Shown: positions 1-9,100 of the stretch, one piece after another
How the letters are laid out: the number at the start of each line of letters is the position of its first letter
Position numbering within the stretch: the stretch's first letter is position 1
Source of the DNA: Polyangium sp. y55x31
GTDB lineage: Bacteria; Myxococcota_A; Polyangia; Polyangiales; Polyangiaceae
Length of the DNA: 64,000 nucleotides
Direction: 5' to 3'
Assembly (NCBI RefSeq): GCF_029946505.1
Contig: NZ_JARZHG010000003.1
Location: 62,001-126,000 of the forward strand
Translations under genes and position numbers: made by a program
Notes under the pieces: generated by a model
Told to the model about the DNA's origin: nothing
Seen by the model: the letters and a program-made list of their open reading frames with translations, nothing else
The model's database searches: none

Positions 1-128
1 AAGCCGCGTTGGCGGGCAGGGTCGGTTTGTCCACGGAAGCGGGCGGAATTCAGGCGTCTACTGGGTCGATCCCGCGCACCCGCGGCTGGGCGACGAGCGC
101 TGAATCCCTCGCCGAAGGGAGGGCCGCG

Positions 129-692
129 TCATCCCCTCGCGGGCGCGGGGACCGTGGGCACCTCGGGCGCCGTCGAGCGCTTGTAACGGCGGATCGCCGA
201 TTCCCCGATCGCCTGGGTGACGGCCGTCGCGGCGAGCGCTCCCGCGGGCACGGCGAAGGCCGGGTTCAACGTGATCGCGATGGCCACCGGCGCGGCGGCG
301 CTGGCGGCGCAAGCTGCCACCACGGCCACGAGCTCCATCACACGCTCGGATTGGTCGATGTCCTTCCCGAAGAGCAGCGCTATCTCCAGAATGAGGTAAA
401 GGTGCATTCTGGTGAGAATGGATGCGCCTGCGACGAACCCCAGGCCTTCGTACACGATGCCGAACCCAGGGACGGCGGCGGGCGCATGAACGAGGCCGCC
501 CGCGGCGAACGAAATCGCCGAGGTCGATGCAATGAGACGGCGGGCCTGCTGCTCCGGCGGCTCGTCCGGATACATACGTCGCACGCGCTCCGCGACCGAC
601 CGGATACGGGACTTGCGGAGCCTCAGGATGAAGTAGAACAAATCATCGGTGAACAGGCTTTGCTGATCGGCTGCCTGCTGCGCGGTTGCCAT
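129..692 (-). CDS. Small membrane protein, possibly EcsC-like
   Basis: This encodes a protein of 187 residues whose function I cannot name with confidence. The N-terminal 60 residues are charged and helical. Two alanine/glycine-rich hydrophobic stretches follow, one around residues 70-100 (ending near GLGFVAGASIL) and one around residues 130-170, and the tail is short and proline-rich. The pattern resembles small EcsC-type or other membrane-associated proteins, but no diagnostic motif is visible. I chose the ATG at 692 because AGAGGGGG lies about six bases upstream; a start at 722 would lack such a site. The gene is divergent from the large regulator that begins at 1152, with about 460 bases between them that presumably hold both promoters. 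It is read as cytoplasmic-membrane located by inference only. Confidence 0.6.
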   Translation of the reverse strand: MATAQQAADQQSLFTDDLFYFILRLRKSRIRSVAERVRRMYPDEPPEQQARRLIASTSAISFAAGGLVHAPAAVPGFGIVYEGLGFVAGASILTRMHLYLILEIALLFGKDIDQSERVMELVAVVAACAASAAAPVAIAITLNPAFAVPAGALAATAVTQAIGESAIRRYKRSTAPEVPTVPAPARG

Positions 693-998
693 GGTTGTCC
701 CCCTCTGCCGGAACGCCTCCAACGGATTGTTTCCTGACCAAGAGATCGTCGGCGGAACGCCATTTCCACACGCGCCGGCGGCTACGGCCGTCGCAGGAAA
801 GCGGCGAGGTTGCCCCTCTGCTCGAGCGTGATGGACAGCCGAGCTCCTCCTGGCTGCTTCTGTCGCACGCTCGGCCGCCTTGCGAGAGCCGTACCGGCTC
901 TGGTCGGCCGCTCTCTACGCTTCCTGGGGCGGTGGCAAAACGCGAGAACTTGGAGGACCAACCGTCGCGGCGACGACGTCCCTTGCTCGCCGAGCCGA

Positions 999-1026
999 CG
1001 CTGTAGCGTTCAGCCTTCGCTGTAGC
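999..1026. repeat. Direct repeat pair CGCTGTAGC, 19-base period
   Basis: CGCTGTAGC occurs at 999-1007 and again at 1018-1026. A second 9-base pair, AGCGTACGT, at 1071-1079 and 1090-1098 has the same 19-base period. Both lie upstream of the regulator start at 1152 and could be protein-binding sites. This is seen directly; function is inferred. Confidence 0.4.
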
Positions 1027-1046
1027 CCGGTCACGAGCGTGACCGG
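1027..1046. promoter_or_regulatory. Perfect 8-bp inverted repeat, operator-like
   Basis: CCGGTCAC at 1027-1034 and GTGACCGG at 1039-1046 are perfect reverse complements around a GAGC spacer. The element lies 105 bases upstream of the regulator start. No T-run follows, so an operator is more likely than a terminator. Confidence 0.4.
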
Positions 1047-1151
1047 TGCCGCTCGGGGGACGAGTGGGTCAGCGTACGTACCGTAATTAAGCGTACGTCC
1101 CAGTCCGAATCATGCTTTTCGGACGGAAGGCATGATATCTTCCTGGACGAG

Positions 1152-4100
1152 ATGTCCTCCTCCCAGGTTCTTCCTCCTTCCGTTCGCGACGTTCTACCTA
1201 CGATCGAGGTCTTCCTGAAGGGCGCGATCGCCGCCGCCGATGCGCTTGCCAAGCTGCACCAGGCGGGCATCCTTCACCTGAACATTCGCCCTCAGACGCT
1301 GCGGATCGACCCCCGGGGGGAGGTGATCGAGCTTGTCGGTGCCGAAGGGCTTCCGTCGATGCCCTCCGCGTTGCGGCTGCCCCTCGAGGCGCTGCCCTAC
1401 GTCGCGCCGGAGCAGACGGGGCGCATCGACAACCCGATCGATCATCGAGCCGATCTCTATTCGTTGGGACTCGTGCTTTACGAGCTGCGAGCGGGGACCC
1501 TTCCATTTCATGCGAACGACGCGGTTGGATGGGTGCACTGTCACATTGCTCGCGCCCCGCGAGCACTCGTGGAGGCCGCGCCCGGCACCCCCACGGCTGT
1601 CTCCGACATCGTCATGAAGCTCCTGGCGAAGGCGCCTGACGAGCGCTACCAAAGCGCGCGTGGCCTCCAGCACGATCTGGAGCGGTGTCTCGCCGAATAC
1701 ACGGCCCGCGGGAAGATCGAACCGTTCCCGCTCGGTGCGAGGGACGTCTGGGACCAGCTCCGGGGCGCGAGCAAGCTGTACGGCAGGGACAAGGAGATCG
1801 CGCTGCTCCGTGCTTCCGTCGAGCGTATGGCCGCGACAGGGACGCCGGAGGTCGCGCTTCTCGGCGGTCCTTCGGGCATCGGTAAATCCGCGGTCGTCCG
1901 TGAGCTCCAGAAGAGCATCGGCAGCGACCGCGCTCTCTTCCTCTGGGGCAAATTCGAACAGCACAAGCGCGATATCCCCTACGCGCCGTTGGGCCAGGCG
2001 TTCGAAGGTCTGGTCCGGCAGCTCGTGGCCTCGACCGATGCCGAGCTCGAAGCGACACGGCAGCAGTTGCTGGAGGCGCTCGGCGGCAACGCGCAGCTCA
2101 TCGTCGACCTCGTCCCGCAGCTCGAGCTCGTGATCGGGAAGCAGCCGCCGGTCCCGCCCCTTCCAGCCTCCGAGGCCCGGGATCGCTTCAACGTGACGTT
2201 CCGGAGCTTCCTCGACGTCTTCACGAGCGGCGAGCGCATCCTCGTCCTGTTCCTCGACGACTTGCAATGGGCCGATTTCGGGAGCCTCGACCTGTTGCAG
2301 CACGTCATGACCCGCTCCGAGCTTCGGAGAGTGCTGCTTCTCGGCGCTTATCGAGACGACGAGGTAGGCGCGTCCCATCCTCTCGAAGGCATGCTCGGCG
2401 CGATCAAGGGCGCCGAGGTGCCCGTGTCGAGGATCCTCGTCGGCCCCCTGTCCCAGGTTGATTTCGTCGACCTCGTCGTGGACCTCTTCCATTGCGAGCG
2501 AGGCGAGGCGCAGCCGCTGGCGGCCCTTCTCTGGACGAAGACGGGCGGCAATCCCTTCTTCGCGACGCAGTTGCTCGGCGCGCTGAGGCAGGACCATCTC
2601 ATCCAATTCGACACGCGGCGGTGGACCTGGTGGTGGGATGTCGAGAAGATCGAGGCGAAGCAGATCACGCACGACCTCGTCGATCTCGTGCTCGGCAGGC
2701 TCCGGCGTTTGCCCAGTGAAACCCTGGACGTCTTGCGCCTCGCCGCGACCATTGGCAACGAGTTCACCGTCCAGCTCCTCGGCACGGTGTGCGACAAGAC
2801 GCCCGAGGCAGTGCGGACCCTCCTCGAGCCGGCGCTGGTAGACGGGCTCCTCCTGCACCGGCCCCAAGGCTACAAGTTCCTGCACGATCGTGTCATGCAG
2901 GCGTCCTACTCCCTGATCCCGGAGGACGAGCGGGCCGGGCTGCATTTGCGGATCGGGTGGCACCTGCTCGAGGCCACGTCCGAAGAGGAGCTCCCGGGGC
3001 TGCTCTTCGACATCGTGAACCAGCTCAACCTGGGCACCTCTCGCATCCATGCGAGCGACATGCGGCGCCGGGTCGCCGAGCTGAATCTTCGCGCCGGACG
3101 CAAGGCAAAGGCCGCAGCGGCAGCGAAATCGGCTGCGAACTATCTCGCCAACGGCCTGGCCTTGCTTTCCGCGGATTGCTGGGATTCCGATTACACGCTG
3201 GCATACGCTCTCCATCTCGAGCTCGCGGAGAGCGAGTATCTGAGCGGACGTTTCGAGGAGGCGGAGCGCGTGGCGTCGCTCATCGTGTCGCGCGCCAGGA
3301 GCCACGTCGAGCAGGCGGCAGCCTACCGTCTCCAGATTCAGCTCGCGACGGCGAAGGTCGACAACCCCCGCGCCATGGAGGCCGGCCTCGCATGCCTCCG
3401 CCTGTTCGGGATCGAATTGCCGAACGACCCGAGTGACGGCGACGTGCTCGCCGAGCTGGAGGCGACGCGCCAGAGCCTCGGCGATCGCGCAATCGAGGCC
3501 CTGATCGATCTCCCGGAGATGAGCGATCCCGGCACCATCGCCGCGATGGATGTCCTCTCGGCTCTCTACCCGGCGGCCGTCTACCTCAATCCGAACGTCG
3601 CGCACAGCCTGATCATCCGCATGGTCCGCCTCAGCATCCTGTATGGCAATGCGCCTGCATCGATGCACGGTTACGTGACCCTGGGCGGCATCCTCTGCAT
3701 GCGTTTTGGCCGGTTCGACGAGGGGTATCGGTTCGGCAAGCTGGCATGCAGCCTCGGCGAGAGGCCCGGATTCCACAGATACAACCCGGAGACCGCAGGC
3801 GTTTTTGCCGCGCTCATCCTGCCGTGGAGCCGCCACGCGCGCGAGTCGCTCGACTACTACCGGAAGGGATTCAAGTTCGCGCGTGAGTCAGGCAATATCA
3901 TCTACGCCTGCTCGCTTTTGCTCCAGAACGTGATGACCTTGCTGTCCATGGGCGAGCCGCTGGGAGCCGTCTACGAGGCGAGCGTTTCGGCCCTGGAGTT
4001 CGTGAACGCCGCGAATTACTCCTTCCTCGCCGACGGCGTCGTCGGGATCCAGCGCTTCATCCACGCCATGTGCGGGGATACCGCGCGCCTCGATACCTTC

Positions 4101-6101
4101 ACCGGGGACAACTTCGACGAGGCGGCGTTCGACACGCACATGCAGGAGCGGAACGTGCCTGTCATGCGCTTGTGGTATTACATCTACAAGCTCCAGGCGC
4201 GGTTTCTGGCTCATGATTACGTCGGCGCGCGCGAGGCCATGGAGGTGACGGCAGGCCTCATGTCGAGCGGGTTGTTCAACCTGCTCGAAGGAGAATTTTA
4301 CTACTATGCGGCCCTCACCGGGACCGCCCTGTACGACGGCGCGACGGAGGACGAGCGCGCAAAACTTCGCGACCTCGTCTCGAAGCACGAATCGAAGCTG
4401 CGGCAGTTCGCGGAGAGCAGCCCGGACAATTTCGCGGCCAAGCACGCGCTCGTCGCCGCTGAAGTGGCGCGTATCGAGCGGCGAGCTCACGACGCGATGG
4501 ACCTCTACGACCAGGCGGTCCGCAGGAGCCGCAGCAGCGGTTTCTTGCGGGACGAGGCGCTCGCTTGCGAGCTCGGCGGGCGCTTCTACCTGAGCCGCGA
4601 CTTCGCTCTGCTCCCGGCTGCCTACCTGAGCGCGTCCCGCACATGTTACGAGCGCTGGGGTGCGACCGGCAAGGTGCGCCAGTTCGATACCCTCTATCAC
4701 GGCCTCGTGTTCGAGGCGCCGGAGAAGAGCGCGCCCGCGACCTCGGCCGACGTCGAGCCGATTGACACGATCACGGCCACGAGGGCATCCGAGGCGATTT
4801 CCAGCGACCTGGGCCCCGAGAAGTTGCTCGCGACCCTGATGCGGATCCTCATCGAGCACGCGGGCGCGCAGCGGTGCTGCTTGCTCCTGCCGTCGCGGGA
4901 TGGCCTCTCGGTATCCGCCGAGATCACCATGGATCACGAGGGTGCGCACGTCGAGATCCCGCTCTCGGGGCGCCCGCCCTCCGCTGCCACGTTGCCTCTG
5001 TCGGTCGCTCAATACGTGAGGCGTACGCGCGAGAAGCTCATCCTGGACGACATGACGGCCCATACGATGTTCGCGTCGGACGCCTACATCAGCCGCGCCA
5101 AACCGAGGTCGCTCCTGTGTGCGCCCATTCTGCGCAGAGGCGAGGTGGCCGGCATCCTGTACCTCGAGAACAGGCTCATCCGCGGCGCCTTTACCCCCCG
5201 GAGGCTGGCGCTGCTCGAGTTCCTCTCCGGCATCTCCCTCGAGAATGCGCTTCTCGCGGCCGATCTCGCCCGGGAGACGGCGGAGCGCACGCAGGCCGAA
5301 AAGACCCTGCGGGAGAGCGAGGAGCGCCTGAAGCGGCTCGTCGAGAGCGCCAACGTGGTGCCTTGGGAGATCGACCGCGTGACCGGGCAATTCACCTACG
5401 TCGGCCCGCAAGCCGTGAAGATGCTGGGGTATCCGCAAGATGCGTGGTATGGGGCCGGGTTCCTGGGCTCGCACGTGCATCCGGACGACCGCGAGAGCAC
5501 GCTGCTCCATCTGGTCGACCCGTCCGGCGACGACGATTTCGATTTTCGGATGCGCGCGGCCGACGGCCGCATTCTGTGGCTGCACAACGTGGTCAGCGTG
5601 CGCAGCGCCGAGGCAACCGGCGAGGTCGGCGGCTTTCTCTTCGACGTGACCGACCGCAAGGAGGCCGAGGCCACGCTGAAGGAGAAGCTACGTATCATCG
5701 AGACGCAGCAGGCCGCCATCCGGAAGCTCTCCACGCCCATCATCGAGGTCTGGGAAGGCGTGCTGACGATGCCGGTCCTCGGGGTCGTCGATGAACAACG
5801 ATCCGAACAGATGATGACCATGATGCTCGATGCCGTGATGCGCACGAGCTGCCAGTACACCATCATCGATCTCACCGGCGCCGACGCCGTCGACACGAAA
5901 ACCGCCGATCACATCATGAAGATTGTCCGCGCCGTCCAGCTCCTCGGCGCGCAGGCCCTCGTGGTCGGTATCCGGCCGGACGTGGCGCAGACGATCGTGG
6001 CGATGGGCGTCGACCTCTCGTCCATCGTCACGCTCGCCAACCTCCGGGAGGCGCTCCTTTTGTGCATGAAGCATCAGCGAGGCCGGCGCTCCCGCGCTTG
6101 A
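1152..6101 (+). CDS. Pseudokinase-like/AAA/GAF/PAS/STAS regulator
   Basis: This is a 1,649-residue cytoplasmic signalling protein of the multidomain kinase/ATPase/sensor family common in myxobacteria. Residues 1-190 match only the C-lobe of a Ser/Thr kinase. The catalytic loop reads HLNIRP near residues 42-47 in place of HxDIKP, and no DFG motif or glycine-rich loop is present, although APEQTGR and the following helices are well kept. An AAA-type ATPase follows, with Walker A (GPSGIGKS, near 240) and Walker B (LFLDDLQWAD, near 367). A long helical repeat region leads to GAF (about 1220-1370), PAS (about 1387-1510) and a C-terminal STAS domain (about 1529-1649). The STAS domain holds DLTGADAVDT, the RsbR-type segment with its threonines. 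Most relatives end in a histidine kinase, and this one does not. It ends 15 bases from the convergent synthase gene. A role in stressosome-like or STAS-partner signalling is inference. Confidence 0.85.
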   Translation: MSSSQVLPPSVRDVLPTIEVFLKGAIAAADALAKLHQAGILHLNIRPQTLRIDPRGEVIELVGAEGLPSMPSALRLPLEALPYVAPEQTGRIDNPIDHRADLYSLGLVLYELRAGTLPFHANDAVGWVHCHIARAPRALVEAAPGTPTAVSDIVMKLLAKAPDERYQSARGLQHDLERCLAEYTARGKIEPFPLGARDVWDQLRGASKLYGRDKEIALLRASVERMAATGTPEVALLGGPSGIGKSAVVRELQKSIGSDRALFLWGKFEQHKRDIPYAPLGQAFEGLVRQLVASTDAELEATRQQLLEALGGNAQLIVDLVPQLELVIGKQPPVPPLPASEARDRFNVTFRSFLDVFTSGERILVLFLDDLQWADFGSLDLLQHVMTRSELRRVLLLGAYRDDEVGASHPLEGMLGAIKGAEVPVSRILVGPLSQVDFVDLVVDLFHCERGEAQPLAALLWTKTGGNPFFATQLLGALRQDHLIQFDTRRWTWWWDVEKIEAKQITHDLVDLVLGRLRRLPSETLDVLRLAATIGNEFTVQLLGTVCDKTPEAVRTLLEPALVDGLLLHRPQGYKFLHDRVMQASYSLIPEDERAGLHLRIGWHLLEATSEEELPGLLFDIVNQLNLGTSRIHASDMRRRVAELNLRAGRKAKAAAAAKSAANYLANGLALLSADCWDSDYTLAYALHLELAESEYLSGRFEEAERVASLIVSRARSHVEQAAAYRLQIQLATAKVDNPRAMEAGLACLRLFGIELPNDPSDGDVLAELEATRQSLGDRAIEALIDLPEMSDPGTIAAMDVLSALYPAAVYLNPNVAHSLIIRMVRLSILYGNAPASMHGYVTLGGILCMRFGRFDEGYRFGKLACSLGERPGFHRYNPETAGVFAALILPWSRHARESLDYYRKGFKFARESGNIIYACSLLLQNVMTLLSMGEPLGAVYEASVSALEFVNAANYSFLADGVVGIQRFIHAMCGDTARLDTFTGDNFDEAAFDTHMQERNVPVMRLWYYIYKLQARFLAHDYVGAREAMEVTAGLMSSGLFNLLEGEFYYYAALTGTALYDGATEDERAKLRDLVSKHESKLRQFAESSPDNFAAKHALVAAEVARIERRAHDAMDLYDQAVRRSRSSGFLRDEALACELGGRFYLSRDFALLPAAYLSASRTCYERWGATGKVRQFDTLYHGLVFEAPEKSAPATSADVEPIDTITATRASEAISSDLGPEKLLATLMRILIEHAGAQRCCLLLPSRDGLSVSAEITMDHEGAHVEIPLSGRPPSAATLPLSVAQYVRRTREKLILDDMTAHTMFASDAYISRAKPRSLLCAPILRRGEVAGILYLENRLIRGAFTPRRLALLEFLSGISLENALLAADLARETAERTQAEKTLRESEERLKRLVESANVVPWEIDRVTGQFTYVGPQAVKMLGYPQDAWYGAGFLGSHVHPDDRESTLLHLVDPSGDDDFDFRMRAADGRILWLHNVVSVRSAEATGEVGGFLFDVTDRKEAEATLKEKLRIIETQQAAIRKLSTPIIEVWEGVLTMPVLGVVDEQRSEQMMTMMLDAVMRTSCQYTIIDLTGADAVDTKTADHIMKIVRAVQLLGAQALVVGIRPDVAQTIVAMGVDLSSIVTLANLREALLLCMKHQRGRRSRA

Positions 6102-6116
6102 CCCTCGCCCGCCGGA

Positions 6117-9100
6117 TCACTCCATCTCGTAAAGGGGCTCGCCCACCGGCAGCGAGCAATGGACGTGCACGGCTCGCCACGAGTCGCCGCTTCGCTCGAG
6201 GAACCAGCTCATCCGAACCTGTCGCAGGAAGATCCGTCGACCCGTCTTCGCATGCGTGAATTCGGAGTCGAACGTGGCCATTGCGCAAGCGGCTCGTCCG
6301 CCTGCGAACACCACCACGCGGTCGTCGTACATCCGCTTGCGGAGGTCCTGGAGCACGTGGAATTGGCGTTCGAGGTGCTCTCCATACACCTTGGCGCCCA
6401 CGTAGGCGGGGTTGGACACGTCGAAGACCACCGTCGTGTCGCTCTGGGTGAGCATCTCGTCGACCACGATCTGGCCGCCGACATACGTGAGCGAGACGAA
6501 CCGGCGCATGTATGCCCGGACGGAGTCCTCTGCTTCTTTCAGCGAAATCGCATCGACCGGCGAGCTCACGTCCTCCGCACCGCCGCCGGTTTTTTTGCGG
6601 CTCTCCGTGGCCTCCAGCAGCGCTTCGATCCGCCCGGCCAGGTTCTTCACGTTTTCGCCGGCCAGCATCGAGAAATGATCCCCAGGCACTTGCACCACGT
6701 CCATGCCCCGAATGGGCAGGTCCTTGCCGCTGGATGGACGCAGGACCGACAGGAGCCTCGATTTCTCGCTTGCCCTGAAGTGCGTCGCCGGCACGTCCTG
6801 CTCTGACGGCCGGTGGCGGCTCCATAGCGCGAGGTGGTGGTCGTAGACGCCGAGGTGGCGCGAGGCGATGCCGAGAGCCGCGGAAAGACGCTCGACGCCG
6901 TCGCGTTGCGCTCGCGCCTTGCCGCCGGCTCCCTCGGCCTCGGCGAAAATCGCGGGCAGCATCGAGAGCGCGGGCAGACGAGGATCCAGCCGGCGTAGGA
7001 GCCCCACGCCGTCGGACACGGACGCATACACGTCGATCAGGACGAGCTGGGCGACCGTCTCCCCACGGCTCCGGAGCACCCGCGCCATTTCCGCGGCGAC
7101 GAGGCCGCCGAACGACCAGCCGCCGAGGAGGTAGGGGCCCCTCGGTTGAACCCGCTGGATGGCGTCGACATAGGTCACGGCCATATCCTCGACGCTGCCG
7201 GCCCGCGCCCCCTGGTCCTCGAGCATCGGGGATTGCAGGCCGTAGAAGGGCCTGTCGGACGCCATCGCCGCCGCGAGGGGCGCGTAGCAAAGCGCCCCGC
7301 CGCCAATGGGATGAACGAAAAAGATCGGCCGCTTCGCGCCCGTGGACCGAAGTGGCACGAGGCAATCTCCCTCGCGCTTGCTCTCGACCGCAGCGGCGAC
7401 GCCAGCACGCGCGCTGCTTGCCGCCGGGGCGGGCGACGGCGCGGCGGCCACCACGGGCGACGGCGCAGCGGCCACCGCGGGCGTCCTGGCGGCAGCGGGG
7501 GCGTTTGTCACGGTCGTGCCTCGGCCATCCTGCGCGGGTGCGGTCCGACCAGCGGCGCGCACCAGGGCGACGAGCCCCCCGAGGGTGGGGTTCGTCGCGA
7601 ATGCGGCATTCTTGATCCGCTGACCGGTCTTCATGTGGAGCTCGGCGAGGAGCTGCACGGCGAGCAGCGAGTCGCCGCCGAGATCGAAGAAGCTCTCGCC
7701 GGGCCGCGGATTTTCGACGCCGAGCATGCGCTTCCACATGTCGCGCACGATCTGCTCGGTGGCGTCCGACGCGAGTGCATTCGATGATTCGAACATCATC
7801 TCTCCCGGGGCAAACGCTGCCACCGCCCCGCCTTGGACGACGTTGCTCGTGGCCGCGCGTCGCGTGGTTTCGTGTGCTGGGCGCTCCACGCCCTGTTCGC
7901 GTTCTGCGATGAGGAGGCCATGGTCTTGCATGTTGCGCCTTTCCGCAATCGTCGGCACGGCCGTCATCTGCGCGAAGCCGGCCTGCCTGAGCATGTTCAG
8001 CCAGTGGTCGAGGTCCATCGAGAGCCCGTGCCCCCGCGCTTTGTCGATCTCCCAGAAGCCGGGTGCGAGGCCCCAGGTCAGGAAGTCCCACGTCTCGGTG
8101 CGGGTCGCCTCGACGAGGACCAGCGATCCACCGGGGTTCAGGCGATCACGTAGCCTTCCGAGCGCCGCCGGCAGGTCGAGGGCCACGTGGACCGAGTTGA
8201 AACCGAGGATCACGTCGTAGCGCTCGTGAATCCCCTGCTCTTCCGGCGACCGGTTCAGATCGAACCGTATCGCCTTCATCCAATCGATGCCGCGCCGTGC
8301 AGCCTCGGCCTCGGCGCGCTGCAGGAACGAGCGTCCGACGTCGCTGAAATGATATTCGACGTCCGCGCCGCGCAAGAGCTCCATGAGCGGCCAACTGAGC
8401 GATCCATGACCGGCGCCGACCTCGAGCATGCGGGTCTTCCGACCTCGGCGGCGGGCGACGATATCGACCACTGCCTCGCGCGCCAGCGAGAGGTAAACGT
8501 CCTCGTAAAGGTAGCGCTGCGTGTCCTGCATGCACGCGCGGTGAAAGGCGTCGGTGCCGTCGGGGTACAGGATTCCCACGGGCTCGACTGCGCCGGTCAA
8601 TGCGTCGTCGTAATGGTTCACGCAGTGCTCGATGAACCGGAAGAGCCCCGCGAAGCCGGGGAAGTCTCTCCGCATTTCGGCGGAGCGCTCGGCGGCTCGT
8701 CCTGCCTGCGCCGCGGAGAGGACGAGGTCGCCCTCCGGCGTGCGTCGCGCGAGCCCTGCGCGTATGAGGATCTGCGTCAGGCGCGCGAGCATCGGCGCGA
8801 ACTTCGGCAGGATGCCCGCGTCCTTCTGCAGCACCGAGAGCGAGCGTCCGCGCCCCAGCTCCGCGCCGAGGCGGCGACCGAAGAAATCCAGCACCAGGCT
8901 TGCGCAAAACGCTTCGAGGCGCGCCCGCAGGCCGGGTTGGCCGTCGATTCCTCGCACGCCGAATTCCTGGGCGAGTGCGTCGGCGCGGTCATCGAGGGAC
9001 GCGCGCGTACGGACGGGCTCGGGCTTGGGCTCGGGCTTGGGCTTGGGCGAGAGAGAGTACACCCGGCCCTCGAATGGATACGTCGGAAGCGGGATACGTC

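Larger units (their letters stand above)
693..1151. other. Divergent intergenic region with short repeats
   Basis: I see no convincing gene in this stretch. It separates two divergent genes and holds two pairs of short direct repeats and one perfect inverted repeat in its right half (described separately). No kinase N-lobe sequence was recognised in any frame here, which matters for reading the adjacent regulator as truncated. Confidence 0.6.

Noticed and set aside
1194-3836. 880-codon antisense frame over the regulator, and similar shadows at 10338-13643 and 6028-8091
   Set aside because: The opposite frames carry the Walker, KS, MT and TE motifs; the shadows show only charged, low-complexity sequence.
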